Of a DNA stretch of 64,000 bases, positions 22,462-33,515 are shown in pieces. A program made the position numbers and the translations under genes. Position 1 is the stretch's first letter. Each line of letters opens with the position of its first letter. The notes beneath the pieces are model-generated. The model saw nothing but the letters and a program-made list of their open reading frames with translations. It was not told the origin of the DNA and did no database searches. This DNA comes from Malus domestica (lineage: Eukaryota > Streptophyta > Magnoliopsida > Rosales > Rosaceae), in contig NC_091664.1 in the NCBI RefSeq assembly GCF_042453785.1, positions 921,001-985,000 of the forward strand, given 5' to 3'.

Positions 22462-23313
22462 CTAGTCGTTTGGTAGCGTCTCGATCGCACAAACGTCTAT
22501 AGGATCATCCCGTTCCAACAACGAAGGTAAGGACATTACTTGTGTACGGATGACTTGGTTGCGCTGGAGGACTTGTTGATTAACCAAAGCCAAATACGAT
22601 TGCCGTAAAACGGGTAGCATTCGGCCAAACTCGCCCTCCAGGAGTTGTGCTCCGAAGGCTATTTGAGCGAGTTCGTCCGCGACGGTGTTCTGAACACTAG
22701 ATATATGATTGAATGTGATACCGTCGAACGACTTAGCCAAGTAACTGGCAACCATGTGATAGGGCGTCAGAGTACAACTCATGCACCGAAAAATTCCATT
22801 GAGTTGGTTAATCATGAGCTCCGAGTCACCGAAGACGAGGACACGAGCGGCGCATAAATCATGAAGCACGCTAAGGCCGATAACAAGGGCTTCGTATTCA
22901 ACCTGATTGTTGGTACAATCGAAATCCAACTTGAGGGAAAAGAACCAACGGTGTTGGTATGGAGACTGAAGTATGATCCCCACGCTGGCCGATGTCGCCG
23001 TACTAGAACCATCAAAATACTTTGTCCAATAATTGTCACGTGCTCCCATCATTCCGATTTCAACGTCATTGCCCCCGAACCTATATGGAGATGAGTGTTG
23101 GGCTAAGAAATCAGCAATCGCTTGGCCTTTGACTGCTTTTTGTGGGACGTACTGCAGACTAAACTCAGACAACGCCAGTGTCCATTTCCCGATTCGGCCT
23201 TTGACTATTGGCCGAGTAAGCATACAATGAATAACATCCGTCTGAGCGATGACCTGAGTGACGGATGGGAGCATATAGTGCAAGAGTTTTGATGCGGCGA
23301 AGAACAAAGCCAA
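22462..23313 (-). CDS. Tat element: RT-type RNase H end plus archaeal-type RNase H
   Basis: The 283-residue open stretch begins inside the RT-linked RNase H (KLLHYMLPSVTQVIAQTD, then WTLALSEFSLQYVPQ and GQAIADFLA). It continues into a second RNase H of archaeal type with all four acidic positions: KYFDGSS (Asp), NNQVEYEAL (Glu), FGDSELMINQ (Asp) and NTVADELAQ (Asp). Two RNase H domains in tandem are a known hallmark of the Tat/Ogre branch of Ty3/gypsy and support the lineage call. It degrades the RNA strand during cDNA synthesis in intact elements. Confidence 0.85.
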   Translation of the reverse strand: MALFFAASKLLHYMLPSVTQVIAQTDVIHCMLTRPIVKGRIGKWTLALSEFSLQYVPQKAVKGQAIADFLAQHSSPYRFGGNDVEIGMMGARDNYWTKYFDGSSTATSASVGIILQSPYQHRWFFSLKLDFDCTNNQVEYEALVIGLSVLHDLCAARVLVFGDSELMINQLNGIFRCMSCTLTPYHMVASYLAKSFDGITFNHISSVQNTVADELAQIAFGAQLLEGEFGRMLPVLRQSYLALVNQQVLQRNQVIRTQVMSLPSLLERDDPIDVCAIETLPND

Positions 23314-23472
23314 GCAAAGTTTCTCGACAGATGAATAATTGATCTCTGAAGGATTGAGGTGTCGGCTGAGATATAATACAGCTTGTTCTCGCCCAGCATC
23401 AGTTTCTTGCGCGAGTAGGCAACTGATGGAGTCTTCGGCTGCTAAAATGTAAAGCTTAAGGGGTTTATCGAA

Positions 23473-24519
23473 TCAAGGCGGTACAAGGACATATGGAGTC
23501 GCAAGAGCAACCTTGATTTGCGTGAAAGCCGCTCTATGTTCTTCACGCCACTCAAACTTATATGAGTCCTTAAGTTTCAAAAGCATAGAGAATGCTGTTA
23601 TTTTGCCAGCGAAATTAGCTATGAAGCGGCGAAGAAAATTTATTTTCCCCAGCAAGGACTGGAGTTATTTTTTGGTCGTCGGGTGTGGGGCGTCAATAAT
23701 TGCACGAGCTTTGTTCTCGTCTACCTCGATGCCGCGATAGTCGTCAAGAAATCCTAAGAAGTTACCGGTCGACACACCAAATGCGCATTTGGCCGGGTTC
23801 ATCTTAAGGTGATGTCAATGCATACGTAGGAAAGCTTGCCGAAGATCATCAAGATACGTTCGGTAACTTTTCGACTTGACCACGACGTCATCAATATACA
23901 CTTCTATGGTTGTGCTGATCAAGTCATGAAAAATAATGTTCATCGCACGTTGATATGTGGCACCAGCGTTTTTGATACTAAATGGCATGACTACCCACTC
24001 GTAGGTTCCAAGTGCCCCCGGGCAGCGGAAAGCAGTTTTATGAACATCGGGCTCGACAATAAATATCTGGTTATAACGGGCATGTCCATCCATGAATGAC
24101 AATATGTCATGATTAGCCGCGGCGTCAATTAGTAAATCTGAAATTGGCATGGGATATGCATCCTTAAGTGTTGCCAGATTCAAATTTTGAAAATCAATGC
24201 AAATGCGTATGGCCTCATTTTTCTTTAGTACTGGTACGATATTCGCCAACCAGTCGACGTATCGAGCAGTTCGGATAAATCCGGCATTTAAAAGTCGAAC
24301 AATTTCATCTTTAATACCGAGCTGTACTTCGGTCGAGAACCGTTGGGGAGGTTGTCGAAAAGGCTTGCATCCATGTTTGATACGTAATTCATGCTCGACA
24401 AGGGTTCGGTTAAGGCCAGACATCTCATGATAGCTCCACGTAAAACAGTCTTTAAACTCGTGAAGTAATTGACGGAGTTTAACTTTCATAGTATGGGGTA
24501 GTAATGTGCTAATAAACAA
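23473..24519 (-). pseudogene. Tat element reverse transcriptase
   Basis: The 234-residue stretch (24519-23815) contains the RT palm and fingers: ELRIKHGCKPFRQPPQRFS, VPVLKKNEAIRICIDFQNLN, LSFMDGHARYNQIFI and the catalytic YIDDVVVKS box. It stops near 23815 and the thumb/connection resumes at 23655 (LGKINFLRRFIANFAGK). Stops and a frame change mean the polyprotein is not continuous. Confidence 0.85.
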
Positions 24520-25665
24520 CGACCGAGGATCGTCGGCTGTTCCAACATTATTTCCTCTAGAGGGTCATTAACTTGGGGCCGACTGTTTTCGAGTTCGGCC
24601 GGTGCGGCCTGAACTTTGTCCAACGATAATACCGGGCCGTTATCTTCCTTGGCCAAAAATCCGATTAAGTTGATGCCCGAGTGTGGATGTTTGGAAATAG
24701 CATACCAATGGGCCAGCAAGCGTTCCATCGTGGATGAAACTGTGGCCCGACGCCTCTCGTTTTTTATGTTAGTCATTAGTGGTGGGGAGCAAATTGGCCA
24801 AACCGAGTCTCATCGAATCCTGGTGGATAGTCTCGGCGCCTACCTCGATGACTTTCTGGACTGATATCCGAGTCGACCGTCTATCTTCATTGAAACCCTG
24901 TAGGGTAATATAGCTGACGTGATCATCATAATAGCAGGCCTAAATCATGTTGGTTTCAAACGGCTAAGTATCAGCTGGGTGGACCATGACCGATTTACCA
25001 TCCCAAAAAATGAAGACTTGGTATAAAGAAGAAGGAATGCAATTCTTTTGATGAATCCAATCCCTATTGAGCAAAGCATTATATTCTGTCTTTGAGTCGA
25101 CGATAAAAAATGCGATCATGTGATTGCGACCTGCAATGTTGACCTCTAGAGGGAGTACCCATTTGGTCTGAGACTTGTCACTGACAAAGCTACTCATGGT
25201 TATTCCTGAAGGAATGAGCTCGTCGTTGGATCATCGTAATGTTTTCATGACGGATACAAGCATGATATTGATAGTTGCTCCGCAATTGACGAAAATATGG
25301 GCCATGACATACAACGGTTTTAAATGCTGAAGATTAGTTAAGGAAGAACAAGGAAACAAAATGTCCAAGGTTGTTTTAAGTTTATCGTCGCCGTTTGTTG
25401 ACTCGTCTTCAGTAGTAGTGACGAAATCAACTTGTGTTGCTTCCTCGGCGACCACATCACTGTCCAAGGAACTTGGTTGGTGTACAGTCAGCTGAAATTC
25501 GGCAGGTAGAACATGGACCATGCTGATTTCCATATTTTCATGGACTGAAGGGCCCATTGGATCCTTGTCGTCATCTTTCGGGGTGGTGAGGACTATAGCA
25601 TCGTGTATTGGAGCATTCGCAACCTGATCACTGTGTGTCTCAACATATTCATGCACTTGTGCCAT
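24486..25665 (-). pseudogene. Tat element protease region
   Basis: Reading downward: an acidic linker (25665-25231), then FVNCGATINIM where relatives have a D-G/S-G-A active-site motif, so the catalytic Asp appears replaced by Asn. KTEYNALLNRDWIH (25197-24964) follows, typical of the second half of these proteases, then a linker to RT (24776-24486). Frames change between pieces. Probably inactive. Confidence 0.65.
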
Positions 25666-25832
25666 ACAATCCGACTCTGCTCCTGCCGTATTTTACTAGC
25701 TCGTTCCTCATAGGCGATCCGGGCATTCCTTGTGTCCAGGTAAGCGTTCAGACGTGCCACCTGCTCTTTCTCATCGGCCGTTAAACCAAACAAGGAGACA
25801 GCCGAAAAAACTTCGAAGTGATATCGAATGTG

Positions 25833-28580
25833 TTAAAAGTCTTCAACAGAAAATAGGAGTTCGACTGTGTCAATGTCCGTGTATAGATCGACCTCGAAGC
25901 CGAGAACCTTAGCCTTTCGAATGTTCTGAAATCTGGTTTTCATTGCTGGATCGGTGGTTTTTTGGATGATCTGCTCAACATTGGGGCAAGTTAATGCCAG
26001 GTCAAGAGCTTCTTGGCATGCCTTGGGCAACCCATACAATTCATTGGCGGAATATTTCTTGTGAAATTCTTTTATATATTCTAATGATTCACCGAGGAAT
26101 GAGAGGTGCAGATTCCGCCGAACTCTGATTAATGGTTCTTTCAAAGGTAACGGGGGCAGTTGGCTTTCGACTTCTTTATTAAATTGCTCGAAATGAGCTT
26201 TCATTTCCCCGGGCCGAAGAAGAAGTTTGATGCGCTTCTCGGATGCTTCAATGGTAGTTTCGAAGTCACGATTGGTTTCTTTCTGCCCTTGTAATTCAGC
26301 CATGATTGTTAAGGTTAGCCAATCATCTCCGCTTCCTGCCGTCTCTTTCGGCTGCTATTTAGTGGCTGAAACAGGCTGGGCCGCTTGTCGTCGAGCTGAG
26401 CAATCTATACGCTGACGTCAACATTTTTGAGACTTGGAAACCGCGGTATACATGCCAGTGGGAGAATTGTAGCTGTACCAACGTTGGTCACGTGGTTCAG
26501 GTGGCCTGAAACGTTTTGGATTCGCTGGTGAGCTTGAGCTACTGGAATTACGTGAATAATACTCCTCGTTATAAAACAGTGCGTCGAAATCAAGGCGTCG
26601 TCTGACCGAGGTAGGGCCATCCGTCTGTTTCTTAGAGCCGAACCTATCGAATACTTTCTGGCGCTGGCCTTCACTAGGTTCTTGTGAAGGTGGCACCGTG
26701 ATCTCCGATTGTTGTCGTGATGTCGGCGTCTGTGTTTGAGGTAGTTTCTCCTTGGGGTCGGTTAAAATAACTTGTACCTTACAATTACTGCACAAAACTA
26801 TCGGCCCGTCGTCTTCTCCTTCGCTGGAGTCTGACATGGATTCAACTTTGGCCGGTCCTGAAAGCTCGGTAGGTGGCGCATTGGAAAATAAGTCGATCTT
26901 GAGTCAAGGCTGGGAACCTCTCTTTAGAATGTGTTGTACTGGGGCAAACTCGACATTCTCTTTCCCTTTGCTCTTGGGCAAACGGGCGTCTACCATGCCA
27001 ATTGTTGCCGAAGGGAATAGATCTGTATCAACCGTCATGCGTTTCTCAGGAAACTTTAACTTGCCCTTGTCAATCCAACTCTGGATATCATCACGAAATA
27101 TGACACAATTGTTTGTGGCATGCTTTGTCGAGTTATGATATTTGTAATATGTCTTTCCTTTAAGCTCTTCGGCTTTGGGAATGTTATGCCCTGGCCAAAG
27201 TCTGATAATCTTTGCTGATAGCAATTGATCAAAAATTGCTTCGGCCTTTGTAATATCAAAAGCGTAAACTTTTGATGTTTTCGCTATTTCTTCAGTGGCC
27301 GAGCGAGTTTTGGCTTCCTTGGAATTAATTTGGGTCAATGCTTTGCAAATGTATGGTTTATCTATTACTATCTCAGCCGCATCCACGCTGATGTATTGAA
27401 ACCCTTCACCTTCGGTCGATGCATAACTGATCGTGGGGTTTTTGTAAATCGTCCTTCGGGATAGGGATTTCGAGATCTTCTCTTCTCGGAGCAAATAATC
27501 ATATTGCTCGACATGCTGAGCTAGTGAATACATATCTCGAAAGTTTGCCCCCAAGAATTTCTTTTTGTATTCCATGTCGAGGCCATTCATAGTAAGTTTA
27601 ACAAATTCGACTTCGAGTAGAGGCACTTGACACCAATTCCTGGCCGATTTAAATCTGGTAAGATAATCCATTGGTGACTCATCAGATGCTTGAGCCATCC
27701 TTACTAATGAAGAAACCGACATTTCCATCCATGACCGATAAAAGTGCTCGTGAAATTTCTCGACCAACTCCTCCCAGCTTTGGATAGAATTAAGTGGGAG
27801 GTTGATATACCAGGCAAATGCGAAGCTGGTCAACGAAAAGTTGAATAGTCGTAGCTTATGAAAGTCACTATTAATATCTCCGCATTGCGCTGTGAAACGA
27901 GTCACATGTTCTAACGAGGATAAGGACGATTCCCCAGCGAAAATGCTAAAATCTGGAATTTTGAAACCTTTAGGATATTCGAACGTTTCCATATAAGCTG
28001 GATACGGGTGGATAAATTTAGGGAACTTCAGCCCCTTTTTCATGGCCGAATCGATCATCCGCTGGACCTCGGTCATATCAACGGGTGTTGCTTGGTCGGA
28101 TTCGTCTGACCTACTACTCGATCCTCTTCTTTTTTTCTAAGTCAATTGGTTTGAGCCGAGCAGGGATTGGCTTGGTCTGTACTATTGGTAACAGATTGGC
28201 TCGACCTGTACTATTGGTAACAGATTATTTCTTGGTGGCAAGTGCTGGGAAAAATCGAAGGACTTGTCGTCGCCGACCTTACTAACCAATATTTCGAGCA
28301 ATTTGGTTTGTATCTCATTGATCCTGTGTATTACGTTGTGCAATTTATCGATTCCTTAACTAAATGTCTGTTCAATCGTCCAAGATTGTTCATCAAGTTG
28401 TCTTCGAAGAAACGATCTTGTTGGTGGATCAAAGCCTTCACCATCATCCTCATCACAATCCTTCATTATCCCTTCATTGAGAACGCAGGTGTTTTTGTTA
28501 TGGATTTCTAGACTGCGAAGCTGACCGCCGAGATTAACTTCCCTTTCTCGGCGAGTCGTGCTTGTGGACTCAGGTGTCAC
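25833..28580 (-). pseudogene. Tat element gag
   Basis: The best block is 28076-26904 (390 residues): FKIPDFSIFAGESSLSSLEH, then YINLPLNSIQSWEELVEKF and LTRFKSARNWCQVPL, the retrotransposon gag (capsid) fold style. After it comes a C-terminal part with KTYYKYHNSTKHATNNCVIF. Further pieces are a Ser/Arg-rich segment (26837-26418) and a downstream segment (26303-25833). An N-terminal acidic piece lies at 28580-28356. Breaks separate the pieces. It formed the virus-like particle in intact relatives. Confidence 0.75.
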
Positions 28581-28721
28581 GGTGCTAAGGGGATTCTACG
28601 CATGTGGTACATTTTGTCCTATGTTTTGAATTGGCAAATCGGTTGTTGATTTTCCTATAGCTGTTTTCTTTTTAACCGATTGTGTTTCAATTGGCATAAA
28701 CTTCGTAGTTTTAGCACTGAG

Positions 28722-28741
28722 TCCCACTGGGCGTGCCAAAA
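28722..28741 (-). other. Candidate primer-binding site of the Tat element
   Basis: TTTTGGCACGCCCAGTGGGA on the minus strand, immediately after the 5' LTR. The tRNA is not assigned with confidence. Confidence 0.6.
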
Positions 28742-29904
28742 TGTTGACCCTGAAAACTACCAAGCCTACATGGCGCGCATGCCGAGTAATCTATGAGCTA
28801 ACTACGTCCTTTGGGTTGAATACGGGGCGTGCCAACTCATCGACCGAGCTCGGCCAAGGAGTAAAAAATGTTGATGTTGTGTTGGGTGCGCGGCTGACGT
28901 CTACATCTTGCGATTGCGACCGAAGAAGGAACACGTCTCGGCCTCCTGGATTCTCAAACCTGAAGACAAGGCTACTATTCTTACGAATTTCACAAATCGT
29001 TGTCGTCGGATTTGGTCACTGTGATGGTATTCGTCAGAGTAAACTTATATCGAATCGACACCAAAGTGTAAGGGCATAAATACTCAAAGCGGATATAAGT
29101 CTTAATAGTAAACATGGTTCGGCCATCGAAGTGCCGAACTCTAAACCCCATTTGAGAGTATCCAATCATAAAATAACTCGGCGTGCTATGTGCTGAGCCC
29201 AATAAATTGTAACACCTCACTTCGCCGAGAAGGTTGATGAGATGACCTCGACCAACAAGGATTCAGAAATCCTTCTCGACCGAGACTTGGATAGATAACC
29301 AGTCGCCCTCGACGCAGTTCTGTCTATGCTGATTGAAGATGCTGCGAGATCGGTTGGTTCTACAGTGACATTGCTGTTTATGCCAACTGAAGATATCACC
29401 GGTTGCCTTCATAGTGCTGTTTATCCAAACTGAAGGTGTGTCGGCGAAAAGAGAAAAGAAAAATCTCAAGGTTGTTGAGAGAATTTGCGCAGGGCAGTTG
29501 TGTGTTGAATTGGAGATGGCTTGTTTCAATGTCTTCCATCCCTATTTATAGCAGCCAACCTGTATTGAATCCCATTCACTCCCGGATTATAACTCCTTCT
29601 CATAATCCAACTTTATCTCGACCAATCTTATTCCTACTAGGATTTTGAACACCACTCATTATCAAACTGTGTTCAATCTCAGCATCCTGATCCCGTCGAG
29701 ATTCCCTCTCATAACAGGATTCGTCCACATTCCACTTTTCGATAGGATATGGCCCACTTCAACCACACGGCCCATGGGCTGAATATCTTCTAATGACACC
29801 TGTTTACAACTTTTGGGCCGACAATGAATCTAAACTTGGCCTATCCCACACTGGGCCGAAAAAGATCTAAGTCGGCCCAAAACAGTATTTTTTGGGCCCA
29901 AACA
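28742..29904 (-). repeat. 5' LTR of the Tat element
   Basis: Same length and ends as the copy at 8514-9676. The host target duplication AATAT follows at 29905. In the coding direction it is followed by the candidate primer-binding site at 28741-28722. Confidence 0.9.
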
Positions 29905-30226
29905 AATATATAGTTGGAACGTATGCATCGTGCTTGTTCAAAGGGAAAAATCATCATTACAGAATACAGAAGTTGTAGAAATTGAATCAACACTTAAGCA
30001 AAAGGAAATGAAAAAATGTATAACTGCATAAAGATCAACTTTTAAGAAAACTATAAATAAAAAATTAAAAAAACACAACCGGCAGAAAGTACAAATCTGA
30101 TAATCAAACAATTTACTGCAAAAATTTGGAAACGAAATAAGAGTTATTTGCCTATATGATCATCTTTTGGTATCAGATATCAATTTTGGAAATGAAAAAT
30201 GAGATTCCAAAAAGGAAATTCAAAAG

Positions 30227-31519
30227 TTAGGAATCAGAGACCAGAAGAGCATCCCATATCATGTCCATGTCCAAGGAGGGCATTCTACTTAATTGAACAG
30301 CATCCACATCTGCTGTTGATACTAAATCCTGCTGGTGGTGATGGTGATGAGACCCAACTTTGCTCTCCAACCCAAACTGCCACTCTTTTCTTGTAGGGTT
30401 TTGGCTCAAATTACTATTGATCATGATATTCTTGTGATCGCCGCCATCACCCGCTGAGTGCTTGTTTGATGATGCTGATTCGGACGAAGAGGACTCCTTG
30501 ATGGCCTTCTTATGTGCTTGTGATGATGATATTGCTTGCAGCTTTGCTTCAAGAAGAGCAGCTGTGGTTCCTTTCAAAGCACTGGCCTTAAGTTGATGCT
30601 TCAAACCTGGGAGATTCAACTTTGCATGTTCGCCGCGCAATATATAAGCCGCGGTGTCATATGCAATGGCAGCCTCCTCAGCGGTGTCAAAAGTCCCCAA
30701 CCAAACCCTTGTTCGGTTTCTTGGTAATCGAATCTCAGCCACCCATTTCCCCCAATGCCTCTGCCTAACTCCTCTAAATAGCTTTCCTTGTGATGATGAT
30801 GAGGAGGACAAATTGTTATTAGGCTGCTTTTGTTGTTGATTGATCTGCTGCTGATGCAATCTTGATGATGATCTTCCAGTGTGCTTCATTGGCTGCGTCT
30901 TCGTCGTGCTTAGCCAGTAATCATTGGAGCCTTTGGATGAGTGGTTTACTATAGTTTGATTAATTTTAAGCCACTCAATCATGCCCGGCTGATGCTGAAT
31001 TTGATCAATTGCTTGGGGAGCAGGAAATGAAGGGGTTAATAAAGAGGATAACTCATTACACCCTTTGGTCTTGCCAAGTGAGTTTACAACTTCAACTTGC
31101 ATGGACGACGATGACGATGGGGATGATGATGATGATGGATCGAACAGACTTGGTTGCTGCAAAAACAAAGTTAATTTCGGAAATCTCGATGATTTTGATG
31201 ACAAGGAAGGTGGAGAAGTAGGTGGTTGATCAGAAACTTGAGCTCTAGTCAGCTGTGGAAATGTTTCCAAGAAATTTAGAGGAACAAAAGGACTACTTGT
31301 GTTGTTGATCAAATTGGAACCTGAAAGAGAAACATCCTCTGCGGAAGAGCTACTAGACTCCGATGACAGTGGCGATTTTGATCCACTGCCGCCCCAGCTG
31401 GCTGGATGATCACCGAACAAATTTGATCCAATATTGTTACTAGTTGCCATTCTTGTAAAATAAGAGTATGGCAATTGCTTTTCTATGAAGGTTTCCATCT
31501 TGGGAAACTTTTCCTCCAT
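30227..31519 (-). CDS. AP2/ERF transcription factor, DREB A-6 (ERF061/RAP2.4-like)
   Basis: A single-exon gene of 430 residues starting at the ATG at 31519 ([11 protein letters not shown]); the stretch upstream has no in-frame ATG. Long Ser-rich stretches precede a single AP2 domain at about residues 248-305, with [36 protein letters not shown] and [11 protein letters not shown] visible. Val at AP2 position 14 and Leu at 19 fit the DREB A-6 group rather than ERF proper. A Gln/Asn-rich linker precedes the domain and the acidic end ([15 protein letters not shown]) could be an activation region. The family binds DRE/GCC-type promoter elements in the nucleus and is often stress-responsive; that role is inferred. 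No break is seen, and this is the best-preserved large ORF in the window. Confidence 0.93.
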   Translation of the reverse strand: MEEKFPKMETFIEKQLPYSYFTRMATSNNIGSNLFGDHPASWGGSGSKSPLSSESSSSSAEDVSLSGSNLINNTSSPFVPLNFLETFPQLTRAQVSDQPPTSPPSLSSKSSRFPKLTLFLQQPSLFDPSSSSSPSSSSSMQVEVVNSLGKTKGCNELSSLLTPSFPAPQAIDQIQHQPGMIEWLKINQTIVNHSSKGSNDYWLSTTKTQPMKHTGRSSSRLHQQQINQQQKQPNNNLSSSSSSQGKLFRGVRQRHWGKWVAEIRLPRNRTRVWLGTFDTAEEAAIAYDTAAYILRGEHAKLNLPGLKHQLKASALKGTTAALLEAKLQAISSSQAHKKAIKESSSSESASSNKHSAGDGGDHKNIMINSNLSQNPTRKEWQFGLESKVGSHHHHHQQDLVSTADVDAVQLSRMPSLDMDMIWDALLVSDS

Positions 31520-31613
31520 GCTAAATTCTAATACAACTTTGAGTGAAAACACAACAAACAAAGAAAATAATGGCACAGAAATGATGGGAGATCATCAAGG
31601 CACTGTGTTGCTT

Positions 31614-31629
31614 TATATATATATATATT
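31614..31629 (-). promoter_or_regulatory. TATA box of the ERF gene
   Basis: A run of alternating T and A, about 100 bp upstream of the ATG at 31519. Confidence 0.6.
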
Positions 31630-31655
31630 TGCTGCCTCTAAAGCCTAAAGTTCTC

Positions 31656-31853
31656 GGACTTGGATCCTCTCCTAGCCCAATGAGAGGATCCTCCTGACCA
31701 AAAGATTTGAACTGTTAGATGAAAATCCAACGACTACAAACATGATAGTTATTTTAAAATTATAATAATTATAGCCGTTAGATTTTCATCTAATGGTCCA
31801 AGTCCTTTGATCAGGAGAATCCTCTCCTTTGAGCTCAGGAAAGGATCCAAGTC
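31656..31853. mobile_element. MULE-type MITE upstream of the ERF gene
   Basis: Ends GGACTTGGATCCTCTCC and GGAAAGGATCCAAGTC are inverted repeats. The flanks share the 10-bp TAAAGTTCTC (31646-31655 and 31854-31863). It is 198 bp and foldback-like, inserted about 30 bp beyond the TATA box. Confidence 0.85.
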
Positions 31854-31879
31854 TAAAGTTCTCACCTCCTCATGTGACA

Positions 31880-32820
31880 GGTATTTTGCTGCCCTAATAG
31901 AATATTAGGGAACCTACTTTATGTCGATAAAGCAAAAGCTATTGTCCGAGTCAGATCTCTCTCTCCCCTCTGATTAAATGACAAAAGGAATAAGCTCACA
32001 AACTTCCATTTTCCTCCCCCACGCAAATTCGTGCTTGCCAATATTCTTTGATGTCTCAATGCAACCAATCAGAACCCGCCAGCTCAGGCGCTTCTTGGCT
32101 TACCTGCCATATGGGAGGGTGTTACATGCAGTGAACCTTCCCCAGTGATGGTGACTGCATGCAATTTCAACCTTTTACTTTCGTTTCATGCCTCTCTATG
32201 TATTTGATCATGGATTTTCTCTGTCATTCATCATGTGGTTTCTCCAAAATTCACATGCCTCATCCCCTCTCTTTTTCTATTTAATTTTTATATATAAAGT
32301 TTAGAACTTTTCTTTTTGTTACAAATGGAGGTTTCGATTTAGTTCTAAATCTCTAGTATATTCCTACCCATTGCTTTACTCATTCTCACTATTAATTAAC
32401 TTAAGTGAAATATACAGCAAGGTTGAACAATTCAAGCCTTATTTTACTAAAATTTAACTAATGGAATAGCAAGATAAAATGTGTGCGATTGTTGGTAAGC
32501 TTCATTTATCAATATTATCATCGACATAATCATTAGCGTTGAACCGGCCTTAAACCCAATTTAAACCAGCTATTATGTTAGTTAATTGAATTTCGTTTCG
32601 GCCGGAAAGTAATGTTTGATTATTTAAATATTAGGAAATGATGACTGTCTTTCTGGATCTAGTTGCATTAAACAAATGGTGATGAAAGTTATCGACACAG
32701 GTATACCTTGTTTGGCTTTTTCTTGGGGCAACATGAGCATGTGTCTTCTGAGGAGGGTTTGGAGACACTCAATAAGCACCTTATCAAAGGTAAAAGCTAC
32801 ATATGATATAATATATATGG
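31880..32820. other. Intergenic, nothing recognised
   Basis: AT-rich with scattered short open stretches and no recognised motif. This is the distal upstream region of the ERF gene. Confidence 0.5.
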
Positions 32821-32824
32821 AATT

Positions 32825-33024
32825 GCTTAAGGGGAGGGATCCCCATTTTTTCAAAAAAATGGGGACACGCTCCCCACCGTTGGATTTGAATTAAATGAAA
32901 TCCTGTGGTTGAGATTCTAAGGCCTGTGTTTTAATCTCAACCACACAATTTCATTAAAGTCAATCTAACGGTGGGGAGCGTGTCCCCATTTTTTTTGAAA
33001 AAATGGGGATCCCTCCCCTTAAGC
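32825..33024. repeat. Foldback element (about 200 bp)
   Basis: GCTTAAGGGGAGGGATCCCC at the left is mirrored at the right end; inner parts around acacgctccccaccgttgga also pair. The target duplication is unclear, so it is called a repeat only. Confidence 0.75.
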
Positions 33025-33164
33025 TCCCTGTAATATATATATATATATATATATAGCTACCACTTCCAGTAGTTCATCTCTACCTCAAATACTGAGGCTG
33101 GCTTTGAAATCATTATATGTGTGAGGGCGCGCACACACATAATATATAAGCTATTTTAACCAAA

Positions 33165-33515
33165 ATGTTTTTTGAAACAGCATAACTCGTCATTTTAGTT
33201 TCTGAAATTTGAAATCGATAGAAGTGATTTCTAAGTTTGTCTACCATCAATTTTTTTTTTCTTCTGTGAAAAATCTCTGTTAAATAAGGACCAAAATAAC
33301 AAAACTCCCCTCAATTTAGTAAACTATGGGCCAAAATGATTTGACAAAATATGAGACTATTTTGCCATTTTGATCTTATTTGATAGAGATTTTTTACAAA
33401 ATGACCAAAACGATTAGTGATGGATAAATTCAGAGATCACTTCTATTGATTTTAAATCTCAGAGATCAAAATGAGGAGTTATGTTAATCTTAAATATCAT
33501 TTTGTCTAAAAAGCC
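33165..33515. repeat. Imperfect inverted-repeat element
   Basis: The left arm (cataactcgtcattttag, aatcgatagaagtgatttct) pairs with the right arm (agatcacttctattgatt, aaatgaggagttatg). The boundaries are approximate. Confidence 0.65.

Larger units (their letters stand above)
8514..29904 (-). mobile_element. Tat-lineage Ty3/gypsy retrotransposon, internally rearranged
   Basis: Two 1163-bp LTRs (8514-9676 and 28742-29904) with TG...CA ends are flanked by the 5-bp duplication AATAT (8509-8513, 29905-29909). Coding is on the minus strand. After the 5' LTR (right side) comes a candidate primer-binding site, TTTTGGCACGCCCAGTGGGA; before the 3' LTR (left) is a purine-rich GAAGTGATGGGGCAA. Gag, protease, RT, two RNase H domains and integrase follow in order from 28 kb downwards. 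An antisense plant-mobile-domain ORF lies next to the 3' LTR, as known in Tat/Retand/Ogre relatives. The LTRs differ at about ten of the first 125 positions by eye, so insertion is not recent. The interior carries a duplication, an inversion and a nested element, listed separately. Confidence 0.9.
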
